Of a stretch of DNA of 13,841 nt, positions 1 to 8,064 are shown in pieces (the stretch's first letter is position 1; every line of letters begins with the position of its first letter). The notes beneath the pieces are model-generated. The model was not told the origin of the DNA. It was given only the letters and a program-made list of their open reading frames with translations, and did no database searches. The stretch covers positions 1-13,841 of the forward strand of contig JANQHQ010000023.1 of the NCBI GenBank assembly GCA_028282595.1, in the 5' to 3' direction. A program made the translations under genes and the position numbers. The DNA is from Chlorobium sp. (GTDB taxonomy: Bacteria; Bacteroidota; Chlorobiia; Chlorobiales; Chlorobiaceae).

Positions 1-70
1 TTTTTCGAAGACGACGTGTTCGGGCAGCCACACGGGCGGACAGTATACCGTCACGGCTACGACGATCTGA
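1..70 (+). CDS. 3' end of a fimbrial-type subunit gene, paralogue of the next gene (partial)
   Basis: Reading back from the TGA at 68-70, the frame is open to the window edge and ends in SHTGGQYTVTATTI. The complete gene downstream ends in SHVGGKYTITASTI; over the last 22 residues 15 are identical. This is therefore the tail of a tandem paralogue, probably a secreted subunit of the same surface fibre. Only about 22 codons are visible, so its length, signal peptide and start are unknown. A terminator follows directly, which suggests this copy is transcribed separately from, or more strongly than, the genes after it. Confidence 0.75.
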   Translation, partial: FSKTTCSGSHTGGQYTVTATTI

Positions 71-116
71 GATAGGCCACTCTCCCACGCCAGAAAATAC
101 CCGATTTTCCCGGAAC

Positions 117-150
117 CTCCGAAATCACGGTTTCGGGGAGTTTTATTTTT
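117..150 (+). terminator. Rho-independent terminator after the first subunit paralogue
   Basis: An 8-bp stem (117-124 with 131-138, one T-G wobble, 6-nt loop) is followed immediately by the T-rich run TTTTATTTTT at 141-150. It lies 46 bp after the stop of the upstream subunit gene and 70 bp before the next start codon, as expected for termination or partial read-through between subunit genes. Confidence 0.75.
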
Positions 151-221
151 CAGCCGCGATTTCATAAATTTCCTTTGCGTTCTGTCCCCACACAACCCTA
201 CAACCCTAAAAACAGAACCCC

Positions 222-833
222 ATGCTGTTTTTCAAATCACTTACCGCAGCCGTCTGCTTAGCTCTTTTCACCGTGCTTGCCGGCGGAACGGCCCTCGGGA
301 CGAGCAAACAGAGCTCGGCAGGCTCGGCTCTCGTAAAGGCGAACATTCCGGAGTTCATCGTCCTGCACTACTATTCGGCGCTAACGCTTAATTTCGATAC
401 GCCGACTTCCGAAGCCCTGGATGAGGGCAGCGCCGATTTCAAGGTATCCTGGGAAGGCAGCGCCACCGGCAGCGGCCTTTCGACCGCGAACCTTATGGAT
501 GCGACGCTCGAGTTGGGCAGCGGCAAGACTTCCGTCACGCTCGGCAACGTCTGGGCGGTCCGGGGATTCTCGGAAAGCGGTAACGCCGAGGTGTCGATCA
601 CCATTCCGTCCGGCTTCAATGTGCTGAAAAACGGAGAGTCCCAGATCGGAATGTCCAACGTCAAGGTGACCGACGGATCGAGCACCGGCTCGACCATCAG
701 AACGAATCTCGGCGGCATAGCCAAGAGCTCGGCGACCTTCGGAGGCGTTCTCATGGAGCTGGACTTCAGCAGAACCAATCGTTCCGGCAGCCATGTAGGC
801 GGCAAGTATACCATTACGGCCTCGACCATCTGA
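222..833 (+). CDS. Secreted fimbrial-type structural subunit (chaperone-usher class)
   Basis: A 203-residue protein with a clear signal peptide (residues 1 to about 26: MLFF, hydrophobic core, AGGTALG cleavage region). The mature part is rich in Ser, Thr and Gly with alternating hydrophobic residues, typical of an all-beta Ig-like pilin. It contains the motif FKVSWEGSATGSG and ends in the beta strand GGKYTITASTI. No family was recognised with certainty; the role comes from its paralogue upstream and the chaperone and usher genes downstream. The segment just after the signal peptide (about 30-50, ALVKANIPEFIVLHYYS) could be the donor strand that completes a neighbouring subunit, which is inference. 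No Shine-Dalgarno site precedes the ATG. It is probably the major subunit, exported by Sec and assembled at the usher. Confidence 0.75.
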   Translation: MLFFKSLTAAVCLALFTVLAGGTALGTSKQSSAGSALVKANIPEFIVLHYYSALTLNFDTPTSEALDEGSADFKVSWEGSATGSGLSTANLMDATLELGSGKTSVTLGNVWAVRGFSESGNAEVSITIPSGFNVLKNGESQIGMSNVKVTDGSSTGSTIRTNLGGIAKSSATFGGVLMELDFSRTNRSGSHVGGKYTITASTI

Positions 834-851
834 ACGCATCGATCCGCCAAC

Positions 852-1454
852 ATGCTCTTTCGGTCGGGAACAGGTTTCCTTCTGCTGGTGCCGCTCCTTG
901 TTTTCGGCACGATCTTCCGGGTTTTTCCGGAAACGCACGCCGGCAGCTTTTATTTCAAGAGGAGTGTCAGCCTCCCGAAGGTTACGATCTCCGAAATGGG
1001 ACTGAGCAAAAGCGGGGTCTCCCTCTCGCTCAACCCGTTTGAATCGGAAGCTTCCTGGGAAGGCGGCACGATCATAACGCCCGAGTTGCAGCTCGAGGAA
1101 CTTCAGGGCGAAGGCCGGATTTCTCGCCGGGACGTCCTGCTCTGGTACTACGACTACGAAGACGATGACGACGATGATGACGATGATGACGATGACGACG
1201 GGAGACGCCAGCCCGTATTCGACGTCAGATACAGAGTCCTGAGCCGAAGCGGCGTGGAAAACGCCTTCTCCCACAAAAAAGACGGCAGTTCCCTGATTAC
1301 GGTGAACCTCACCGAGAAACCGGTGGAGTGCGAGCGGAGAAAGGGCGACGATCGGCGGTGCTTCGGCAGGGTCGACATGGATTTCGACATTTCAAAAGCA
1401 AGGAAGTCAGGCAGATATCGCGGCACAATTGAAATCATAATCACCTCATACTGA
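852..1454 (+). CDS. Secreted minor or tip-like subunit with a 13-aspartate tract
   Basis: A 200-residue protein with an N-terminal signal peptide (about 1-30, ending FPETHA). It is divergent from the preceding subunit but shares the SWEG motif (SEASWEGG near residue 73) and a C-terminal strand pattern (GRYRGTIEIIITSY), so it is probably another subunit of the same fibre. Residues 104-116 are thirteen consecutive aspartates, flanked by YDYE and GRRQ; the region after them is rich in Arg, Lys and Glu. The gene starts 18 bp after the previous stop, and its TGA shares its final A with the ATG of the chaperone gene, so translation is probably coupled. An acidic loop of this kind could bind calcium or a mineral surface; nothing in the sequence proves that. 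Confidence 0.65.
   Translation: MLFRSGTGFLLLVPLLVFGTIFRVFPETHAGSFYFKRSVSLPKVTISEMGLSKSGVSLSLNPFESEASWEGGTIITPELQLEELQGEGRISRRDVLLWYYDYEDDDDDDDDDDDDDGRRQPVFDVRYRVLSRSGVENAFSHKKDGSSLITVNLTEKPVECERRKGDDRRCFGRVDMDFDISKARKSGRYRGTIEIIITSY
1161..1199 (+). repeat. Run of 13 Asp codons (GAY repeat)
   Basis: Thirteen in-frame aspartate codons, seven GAC and six GAT in irregular order, inside the 852-1454 gene. The mixed codon order argues against a fresh slippage expansion of a pure triplet. Any gain or loss of units would stay in frame. Confidence 0.9.
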
Positions 1455-2305
1455 TGAAACAATCACTTGCATTTCTTTTAGGAGCGTTCGTTCTTTTCAC
1501 AGTCTTCGCGCATCCGGTCCGTGCCCAGGAAGATCCGCCTCCGGGTCAGATAGGGGTAGCGCCTTCGATGCTCGAGGTCTCCATAGGCTCCAAGCCGGTC
1601 AACGAGTCCCTGAGAATCTTCAACCTGAAGGAAAAACCGACGAAAGTGAATGTCGAGGTCTACAACTGGACTCTCGACGCAAACAACGAAGTCAAGCTGC
1701 TTCCCCCGACCGAGCAGTCGCTCGACCAGTGGATGCTCGTCAACCCGATGTCCTTCAGGCTCGATCCGGGTAAAAGCCAGGTGGTGCGCGTCTCCATCCG
1801 TCCCCCGGTACAACCGGCACCCGGCGAACACAGGGCTATCATCTACTTTACTGAAGAGGCCGTTGAAGACGGCGCGGAGGAAGAGGAAAAACCGGTCGAA
1901 ATTCTCTTCAAGCTCGGCGTGGGTGTCTACGCCAATGCCGATCCGGTCAAGCAGGGCGGGACGCTCCAGGGACTGACGATCGATAACGGCGGCCGACTCC
2001 TCAGCGCCTCGATCACCAACAAAGGCAATGTCCATACCCGCCTGAGAGGCAGCTACTCCATCTGGAAGAAGGCCCTGTTTCCGGGCATCGGGAAAGTAGA
2101 CGACATCGTCCAGTCCAGCGAAGCGGGCAAGACCGAAAAAGGCCTGGTCGCGTCAGGACAGCTCAACCAGACGCCGGTGCTTCCCGGCAGCAACCGTAGA
2201 ATCGTCACACAGCTTCCCGGACTGCCCCCCGGCTCCTATATCGTAGCCGTTTCCGGCACGCTGGACGAAAAGAAAGTCGAAAAAACCTTTACCGTATCCC
2301 GCTGA
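1454..2305 (+). CDS. PapD-like periplasmic fimbrial chaperone
   Basis: A 283-residue protein with a signal peptide (cleavage likely after A24, FAHPVRA-Q). The mature N-terminal domain has the PapD-type layout: IGVAPSMLEVSIGSKP, then SLRIFNLKEKPTKVNVEVYNW, then VNPMSFRLDPGKSQVVRVSIRP at 96-115, which matches the family pattern 'sP..f.l.pG..q.vRi' at the edge of domain 1. EILFKLGVGVYA matches the domain 1 to 2 linker. The acidic insert EEAVEDGAEEEEKP (about 136-149) precedes it. The protein should bind unfolded subunits in the periplasm, supply a strand by donor-strand complementation and deliver them to the usher. It starts on the last base of the upstream stop codon (TGATG). It is somewhat longer than the usual 220-250 residues of enterobacterial chaperones. 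Confidence 0.85.
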   Translation: MKQSLAFLLGAFVLFTVFAHPVRAQEDPPPGQIGVAPSMLEVSIGSKPVNESLRIFNLKEKPTKVNVEVYNWTLDANNEVKLLPPTEQSLDQWMLVNPMSFRLDPGKSQVVRVSIRPPVQPAPGEHRAIIYFTEEAVEDGAEEEEKPVEILFKLGVGVYANADPVKQGGTLQGLTIDNGGRLLSASITNKGNVHTRLRGSYSIWKKALFPGIGKVDDIVQSSEAGKTEKGLVASGQLNQTPVLPGSNRRIVTQLPGLPPGSYIVAVSGTLDEKKVEKTFTVSR

Positions 2306-2315
2306 TCCCCCGAGG

Positions 2316-2346
2316 CCGGTGGTTTCGCCCGTAACGAAACCGCCGG
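2316..2346 (+). promoter_or_regulatory. Intercistronic stem-loop between chaperone and usher
   Basis: A 12-bp inverted repeat (2316-2327 with 2335-2346, one T-G wobble) with a 7-nt loop lies in the 72-bp gap. No T run follows, so it is not a standard terminator. It is more likely an mRNA processing or stability element that lowers usher output relative to subunits and chaperone. The function is inferred. Confidence 0.6.
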
Positions 2347-2377
2347 AACCTCTTCCCGTAATCAAGGTCGAACGCCT

Positions 2378-5185
2378 ATGCATGCTTTCAGGGGGACGGT
2401 ATGCCTTTCCCTTGCCGTTATGTTATGCTCTTCGCCTTCGACGGCGTTCGCGGAGGCACGGCAACCTGTGGAACACATCCAGCCCGATCCGGCCGTTCCG
2501 CAGCAGAAACGCCCCGAGATCCTTCTCGTGGAAGTGTTCTTCAACAAAAAGTCGGCCGGCACACACCTCTGCTACCTCATCGGTGAAGAGTACTGGGTTC
2601 CTTTCTCCCTGTTCGAAAAGGAGGCCCGCATAGAGGGTCTCGGCAAACCGGGGAGTGACGGTTCCCTGGTCTACGAAACCACGCTCGGAACGCTCGTTCA
2701 CGATCCTTCTACCCGGAAAGTCCTCGAACAAACCGACTGCATCTCTTTCAGCCAGCTCGAAAAGTCGTTCTACGTCAAGGGACGCTTCGTTCAATCCATT
2801 TTCGCCATAGCGCTCGACGTCCCCTGGATTCCGGGCAAAGTCGTAAAAAAAGGACGCAAACCCCCTGAAATCGTCCCGGACATAAAGGCCCCTTCAAGCT
2901 CGCTTTCCTTTCTGAGGATCGAGCCGGAAATCACCTACGATTTCACCGGCGAACACACGAAGGACCTGCTTGTCGAAACCGGGGGACGCGCTCTCGGCGG
3001 CGTATGGGACATCACTTTCGAGGGGGATCCCGAAGAGCGCTTTCCCGCGAGACGCTACCACTGGACGACCTACAACAACCATTCGGCCCTGAGGGTGGGA
3101 ACGGGGTCTTCGGACCTGTTCTCGCTGGTGGGAAACATCGACTTCACGGGTGTCCAGTTCGGATGGAACAACCACAGCATTCTCAAACAGCTCGATTTCG
3201 AACGCTACAGCGACTCCGACGTCTTTCTCTCGTTCGACCGCTCCCAGAACCGGACCATAGAAGGCAACGCTCCCCCGGCGTCTATAGCGGAGCTCCGGCT
3301 TGACGGCGTGGCGGTCGCCCGCCAGCGCATCAGTCTCAACGGCCGTTACATCTTCCGCAACGTCAGAATGACCTCCGATCTCCGGAAAACAGAGGTGTAC
3401 CTCTACGAACGTTCGCTGCAGGAAAAACCGCTTGCCGTTATCGATCACACGATGTCCATAACCAACCGCACCCTGCCGGCGCACGAGCTTCTTCTGAGAG
3501 CGGGAGGGGGTGTGGATTACAATCCGCTCGACGCCGAAGATGACGTCTCGTCCGCATGGACCGGCTTCGGACATGTGCTTTACGGCGTCAGTAACCGCAT
3601 AACCCTCGAAACCGGCATACAGTATAACCCGGAAACCGGGGAAGAGGACATTGTCGCCGGAACGGTCCTCTCCATCGGGAACAACTGGGCTCTGGCGCTC
3701 TATGGCGCACGCTCCAACCACCGTTACGGCTCGGATGTCAGGCTCGAGGGCAACGGCAGACACTGGACCTTCTCCTATCTGGCGAAATTCAACCAGGAAG
3801 GCTTCACCCGCGACGACTTCGAAGACGAGCGCAGCCACAACGTCCGTTTCTCAACGAATATTTTCCAGCCTTTCGACATCCTGCTCTACGGGAAGTACCG
3901 TCGCAGGGGCAATCTCGACCCGGAGGAGTATCTTCTGCCGGGCCTCTACTGGTACGTCTTCCCGCAACTCATGCTTTCGGCGCTGCCGGACGACGACGAA
4001 AACTACCGTTACGAAGCCGACATACGCCTCGGACAGCAGGGAGATCTCACGGTCACGTATGACAACGAGATCATAAGCGCGGATCTGGGATGGGACTTCA
4101 GCCGGTCGGTCGTCAGCCGGGCGTTCTACTCCCGCTCGACCGAAACAGGGAGCGATGTCGCCAGCCTTTACTTCGACTGGTACCCCGGAGCGAACCGCTA
4201 CGACCTGATCCGGCTGGGAGCTTCCCAGTCGGGCGGCGAAAGAGGATTTTCCATCGCCTGGAACAAGTTCGTCAACACCGGACTGCAGCTCAGCCTACAG
4301 TACAGCTACAACATGAACAACGCCCTGCAGCTCGACACCGAGGAGAATTTCTCGAACCTGGTTCCGCCGGATGCGAGGGAGTACGTCGCGTTGTCGCTCA
4401 CCTGGGATATCGGACGTTCGAAAAAACGCTTCTTCCCCATCAACCGGACGGCCATCAGCCATACGAGAGGAGGACTCGCGGGCTCGCTGAAAATCATGAA
4501 CGAAACAAATCTGAGCTCGTCGGACATCGATAACGTAGACATCCTCCTCAACAACCGTAAGCTCGGACAACGCCAGGTCGACGGCTCGTTCTTCGTCGGG
4601 AATCTCAAGCCGGGAGTCTACGCCGTCGAAGTCGACACCGAAAATCTGCCTCTCGAACTCAATGTCGGAGAAACAATCATCTATACGGAGGTACTGAACG
4701 GAGCGGTCACGGAAGTCAACATCCCCGTCTATGCGGAATACTCCGTCGCGGGCAAAGTAACGGGGTCCGACAGCGAAGGAATCGAAGGCTTAACGGTCAC
4801 CGTCACGGATAAAACGGGAAAAACGGTATCCACGGCGATCACCAACATGTTCGGCTACTACCGCACGGACGCGTTGCGGCCCGGTGTTTACACTGTTTCG
4901 GCATCCGGCGAAGAGAGATCCGTCACCGTCAAGGACGACTACCTCTACGGCATCGACCTCACGGTAGCGACACCTGTCGGGAACACGACGCCTGAAGAGC
5001 TTGCCGGGGAAGAAGAAGCAACCGCCCGGCCGCCGGATACCGGGGAGCGGTCCGAGACACGCACGCCCGAAGAAATTCCCGCTTCCGGGCAGCCGGAAGA
5101 ACCCGCGAAAGGCTTCGAAGCCCCGGCTCCCGACGGGACGGGTGCTGACGATACGTCGGATCTGCCCGGCTGGTTGACACAATAG
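2378..5185 (+). CDS. Outer-membrane fimbrial usher, TcfC/CooC-like, with C-terminal regulatory-like domain
   Basis: A 935-residue protein with a signal peptide (about 1-26, ending STAFAEA). An N-terminal periplasmic region (about 45-85) has the usher-type EVFFNKKSAGTHLCYLIGEEYWVPFSLF. From about residue 180 the long alternating stretch reads as a beta-barrel. The plug-like segment at about 303-345 (AELRLDGVAVARQRISLNGRYIFRNV) matches the middle domain that gates the pore. After the barrel, about 705-785 is a C-terminal Ig-like domain, and about 788-865 resembles a carboxypeptidase-regulatory-like beta sandwich (SVAGKVTGSDSEGIEGLTVTV, then GYYRTDALRPGVYTVSASG). The last 70 residues are a Pro/Glu/Ala-rich low-complexity tail. 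It should secrete and assemble the subunits encoded upstream. AAGG lies 11 bp before the ATG. The TcfC-like assignment is from pattern memory; the usher role is much firmer. Confidence 0.85.
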   Translation: MHAFRGTVCLSLAVMLCSSPSTAFAEARQPVEHIQPDPAVPQQKRPEILLVEVFFNKKSAGTHLCYLIGEEYWVPFSLFEKEARIEGLGKPGSDGSLVYETTLGTLVHDPSTRKVLEQTDCISFSQLEKSFYVKGRFVQSIFAIALDVPWIPGKVVKKGRKPPEIVPDIKAPSSSLSFLRIEPEITYDFTGEHTKDLLVETGGRALGGVWDITFEGDPEERFPARRYHWTTYNNHSALRVGTGSSDLFSLVGNIDFTGVQFGWNNHSILKQLDFERYSDSDVFLSFDRSQNRTIEGNAPPASIAELRLDGVAVARQRISLNGRYIFRNVRMTSDLRKTEVYLYERSLQEKPLAVIDHTMSITNRTLPAHELLLRAGGGVDYNPLDAEDDVSSAWTGFGHVLYGVSNRITLETGIQYNPETGEEDIVAGTVLSIGNNWALALYGARSNHRYGSDVRLEGNGRHWTFSYLAKFNQEGFTRDDFEDERSHNVRFSTNIFQPFDILLYGKYRRRGNLDPEEYLLPGLYWYVFPQLMLSALPDDDENYRYEADIRLGQQGDLTVTYDNEIISADLGWDFSRSVVSRAFYSRSTETGSDVASLYFDWYPGANRYDLIRLGASQSGGERGFSIAWNKFVNTGLQLSLQYSYNMNNALQLDTEENFSNLVPPDAREYVALSLTWDIGRSKKRFFPINRTAISHTRGGLAGSLKIMNETNLSSSDIDNVDILLNNRKLGQRQVDGSFFVGNLKPGVYAVEVDTENLPLELNVGETIIYTEVLNGAVTEVNIPVYAEYSVAGKVTGSDSEGIEGLTVTVTDKTGKTVSTAITNMFGYYRTDALRPGVYTVSASGEERSVTVKDDYLYGIDLTVATPVGNTTPEELAGEEEATARPPDTGERSETRTPEEIPASGQPEEPAKGFEAPAPDGTGADDTSDLPGWLTQ

Positions 5186-5221
5186 GACTCCGGGAACGCG
5201 CCCGAGGGTGATCGAGAGGTT

Positions 5222-6022
5222 CTACCTGCGGTAGCGCACGAGCGTTTCGCATGAAGACCGGAAATCCGGTTCGGAAAAAATCTCCATCGTGAACACCCGC
5301 TTCGGATCCGGAGCGTCATGGAGAGCCCGCATCACCATGTCGAGGGTTTCACTCCTCATGTACTGCAGGCCTTTGTGATCTTTCCCGTCCTTTATGCCGT
5401 GCATGTGGAACACCCTTGCGAGAGGCAGATACCGTTCGAGATGCTCCTCGACGGAAAAACCGAACAGTTCGAGATGGCCGATATCGAGCGTAACCGAAAG
5501 GCCGAGCGAATCGATGACCCCGGCGAGCAGCGCGATGGGATAGTCGAGCGTTTCCACGCATATCCCGGACGGAGGAACGTCCGTGGAGGCGAGCAGCCGC
5601 TCGATGGATGCGCGGACATTCTCCGCGAACCCTCTTTTACCTGCATCGGAAAACCCGTTCACGTCCACCCGCTCCCCCGCCTCGGCGTGCATCACGTAGG
5701 CCGAGGGTTCGAGAACTTTCATGAGCTCCATCACCCGCCGGCACTTCCCCACGGAGCGTTCGCGGACATCCCCGTCGACGTGACCGAGATAGACGTCGAG
5801 CGGCAGGTGGATCGAATAGGACAGATCGTGCTCCTTCCCGATCCGCCCGAGCCGCTCGATATCCTCCGCCGAAGGCAGGGCGCTCATCTCGTCCGACTCG
5901 AACAGGAGCAGTTCGACGTCGTCGACCCTCTCTTTCAGAAAATCGATATTGGGAAGAATATCGTCGGGAATGATGTAGGAGGTCGTCCCTACCCTGAAAG
6001 GAAAGCGCTGTTTACAATCCAT
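5222..6022 (-). CDS. cbiR: TIM-barrel metal-dependent protein, probable cobamide-remodelling phosphodiesterase CbiR
   Basis: A 266-residue protein of the xylose-isomerase-like / AP-endonuclease-2 TIM-barrel superfamily. The opening RVGTTSYIIPDDILPNIDFL followed by VDDVELLLFES fits my memory of CbiR, which opens the nucleotide loop of cobamides so that their lower ligand can be replaced. Candidate metal or catalytic residues at strand ends are E42, H72 (YSIHLPLD), H112 (VMHAEAG), E157 (CVETLD), D180 and H183 (LDIGH), H206 and H208 (FHMHG) and E247. There is no signal peptide, so it is cytoplasmic. The gene converges on the usher with only 36 bp between the stops. If not CbiR, it is another sugar phosphate isomerase/epimerase-like protein. 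The superfamily is secure and the specific name moderately so. Confidence 0.65.
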   Translation of the reverse strand: MDCKQRFPFRVGTTSYIIPDDILPNIDFLKERVDDVELLLFESDEMSALPSAEDIERLGRIGKEHDLSYSIHLPLDVYLGHVDGDVRERSVGKCRRVMELMKVLEPSAYVMHAEAGERVDVNGFSDAGKRGFAENVRASIERLLASTDVPPSGICVETLDYPIALLAGVIDSLGLSVTLDIGHLELFGFSVEEHLERYLPLARVFHMHGIKDGKDHKGLQYMRSETLDMVMRALHDAPDPKRVFTMEIFSEPDFRSSCETLVRYRR

Positions 6023-6215
6023 GTGCGGAACTGAAGACTGAAGAAACCGGTTCGAGCGAGCGCAAACCGTGCGGCCTGCCGGCGGCGAAGCGCTCTATCC
6101 GTCAGAGTAAAATAACAAAAGCCCGGAAACACCCGACCGCCGAATAACCGCCCCCACCGCCTCTTTCCGTCTGTTTGAACTGCCGGGCCGTCCCGATTGT
6201 TTTTATTGTAAAACC

Positions 6216-6896
6216 ATGCACAATACGATGTTTACTACCGTCCGGACACTTTTCCTCCTGCTTGTTGCGGTGTCGTTCACCGCGTGGGGGCAAAAAACAG
6301 TTGTTTTCGCCTCTTCCGCAAGCGCCGGGAGTGAGGCGAAAGCGGTCATTGCGCCGGAAGGGTTCGATCTTCTGAAACTCGAAAAAAACGAATCTCTCGA
6401 CACCCTCTGCGAGCGTGACCACCTCTGCGAAGCGATCTTCATGAAGGTGAACCGCATGGACCGCAGGCATATCGCCGCAGGCAGGACCGTGCTGCTTCCC
6501 GTCGATACCGAAAAAGCCTCCGAATACGTCCCGGTCCCGCAACAGCTCCCCGACAACCGGGGCGAACGCGAAGTCCGCGTCTACCTCGACAAACAGTATT
6601 TCGGAGCGTACGAGAACGGTGCGCTGCTCTTCTGGGGGCCCGTTTCCAGCGGCACCAGATCCCATCCGACCTGGCCGGGCGAGTTCGTCGTGAACTACAA
6701 GCAGCGGCACAAACGCTCCATCAAGTACAACAACGCGCCGATGCCCTACTCCATAAACTATGACGGACCCTACTTCATCCATCAGCAATCCCTTCCGGGC
6801 CATCCCGCTTCACACGGCTGCGTACGCCTGCTCGAAAGCGACGCCAGAAGGCTCTTCGGCTGGATACGGACCGGCGATCCGGTAACGGTGTTGTAA
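6216..6896 (+). CDS. Secreted L,D-transpeptidase (YkuD family) with LysM-like region
   Basis: A 226-residue protein with a signal peptide (about 1-25, FTAWGQ). Residues about 52-96 (LKLEKNESLDTLCERDHLCEAIFMKVNRM, then IAAGRTVLLPV) have the LysM pattern that anchors such enzymes to peptidoglycan. From about 118 the YkuD catalytic domain begins (REVRVYLDKQYFGAYENG). The active-site block is YFIHQQSLPGHPASHGCVRL: H189, then S199, H200, G201, catalytic C202 and R204. The enzyme should form 3-3 peptidoglycan cross-links or attach proteins to the wall, in the periplasm. A second in-frame ATG four codons downstream is an alternative start. It is transcribed away from the CbiR-like gene across a 193-bp gap in which no convincing promoter was found. 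Confidence 0.88.
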   Translation: MHNTMFTTVRTLFLLLVAVSFTAWGQKTVVFASSASAGSEAKAVIAPEGFDLLKLEKNESLDTLCERDHLCEAIFMKVNRMDRRHIAAGRTVLLPVDTEKASEYVPVPQQLPDNRGEREVRVYLDKQYFGAYENGALLFWGPVSSGTRSHPTWPGEFVVNYKQRHKRSIKYNNAPMPYSINYDGPYFIHQQSLPGHPASHGCVRLLESDARRLFGWIRTGDPVTVL

Positions 6897-6966
6897 GATA
6901 TTTCCGGGGCTTCCCACTCACCGGAGCGCTTCGACAGACAGGAAACATCCGAAATCACAACGCAAC

Positions 6967-7836
6967 GTGCCGCACTATTTCTTCAGAAACAAACTACACC
7001 TGTCGTTTCTTTCCGCGCTCGGAGCCGCGAGCTGGTCGGTCTACTTCGGCATTCCGCTCAATGTATGGGCCGTTTTGTGTGTCTTCCTGCTGACCTTTTC
7101 GATCTACCAGGACAACCGGTTAACCGACGGGATCGAAGATGCCGCGAACGATCCGGAGGCGCTGAAAAACGCTCTCGATAACGAAAAGTTCATCACATAC
7201 GCAACCGTCTACCCGGTCTCCGTTCTTACGCTCGTCATCGCCTTTCAGTTCGGCCAACCGGCCTTCTGGTTGACCGCGCTGATCCTCCTCATAGGATTTC
7301 TCTACAACCACAAATTTCTGCCGCCCTTCCTCTCCCGGAGACTGAACGGCGCACGGCGGCTGAAAGATATCTACATTGTAAAAAATCTGACCCCTCCACT
7401 CGACTGGGCCACCGCACTGGTCTTTCTGCCCCTGTTTTTCGCCGGCCGACCGCTTTCGCTCCAGGCCTGGCTCTGCTGGGGCTACGTCTTTATCTGCGCG
7501 TTTTTCATCGAGGTTATGTGGGACATGCGGGACCGGCGCGGCGACCTCCTGGGCGGTATCAAGACCATCGCCAACACCTTCTCCTTTCCGCAGACGAAAC
7601 GGCTTCTCATCGTCACGAGCCTGATCTCCGGGGCGATCATATTTTATTGCACCTTCACCGGAATCCTTCCGGCTTCGACCTACTTCCTGCTCGCAAACAA
7701 TGCGGCCGTAATCGCCATCGCGACGCTGTACAAGGAGAAAAAAGAGGCGTTCATGCGCAAGATCAGCGACCTGACGATTGTCCTGGCTTCCGTTCTCTTC
7801 ATCTCCTTCGGCCTGGTCGCCTCGTTTTCGAACTGA
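6967..7836 (+). CDS. UbiA-family prenyltransferase, multi-pass membrane protein
   Basis: A 289-residue, strongly hydrophobic protein with about eight or nine predicted membrane helices. Both Asp-rich motifs of UbiA prenyltransferases are present: DNRLTDGIED (N50, D54, D58) and DMRDRRGD (D186, D189, D193). These bind Mg2+ and the prenyl diphosphate. The enzyme should transfer a prenyl chain to an aromatic or similar acceptor within the membrane. The substrate is not evident; in phototrophs relatives act on quinones, chlorophyllides and haem. The start is a GTG with no close Shine-Dalgarno site (an AGGAAA lies about 21 bp upstream), so the N-terminus is uncertain. The following 228 bp, to the next gene, contain nothing I can support. 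Confidence 0.85.
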   Translation: MPHYFFRNKLHLSFLSALGAASWSVYFGIPLNVWAVLCVFLLTFSIYQDNRLTDGIEDAANDPEALKNALDNEKFITYATVYPVSVLTLVIAFQFGQPAFWLTALILLIGFLYNHKFLPPFLSRRLNGARRLKDIYIVKNLTPPLDWATALVFLPLFFAGRPLSLQAWLCWGYVFICAFFIEVMWDMRDRRGDLLGGIKTIANTFSFPQTKRLLIVTSLISGAIIFYCTFTGILPASTYFLLANNAAVIAIATLYKEKKEAFMRKISDLTIVLASVLFISFGLVASFSN

Positions 7837-8064
7837 TCCTTTCCACACTCCCCGTCGAGAGAACCCGCAAGCACACTCTTGGGCAATGCAAGAACCACCT
7901 GTTCCTGCCGAAACCGGCCGACAAACGCATGTAGTAATGCAGAAAAACAATATTTTCAGGAATGCAGTACGCCGGATTGCTCTGCCTGAAACCGCCGGCG
8001 AGTCGTCCGGTCCGGGAGGAACCGCGCAGGCCGGCGCCTGAGCTTCACCGTTAGCAGGAAAACG

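Noticed and set aside
381..1274. Long minus-strand open frame of 297 codons opposite the two subunit genes
   Set aside because: It spans two well-supported secreted proteins on the other strand, has no recognisable domain, and its valine/isoleucine run is the antisense of the Asp codons.
5318..6034. Plus-strand open frame of 238 codons opposite the CbiR-like gene
   Set aside because: The minus-strand frame has clear TIM-barrel motifs; the plus-strand product is His/Pro-rich with no domain.
6175..6210. TTGAAC and TATTGT as a promoter for the L,D-transpeptidase
   Set aside because: The spacing is 23 bp and the -10 would lie within 7 bp of the start codon.
7886..8041. Possible 51-residue ORF before the SGNH hydrolase
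   Set aside because: Third-position GC is low for this region, there is no ribosome binding site and the product shows no domain, so coding is not supported.
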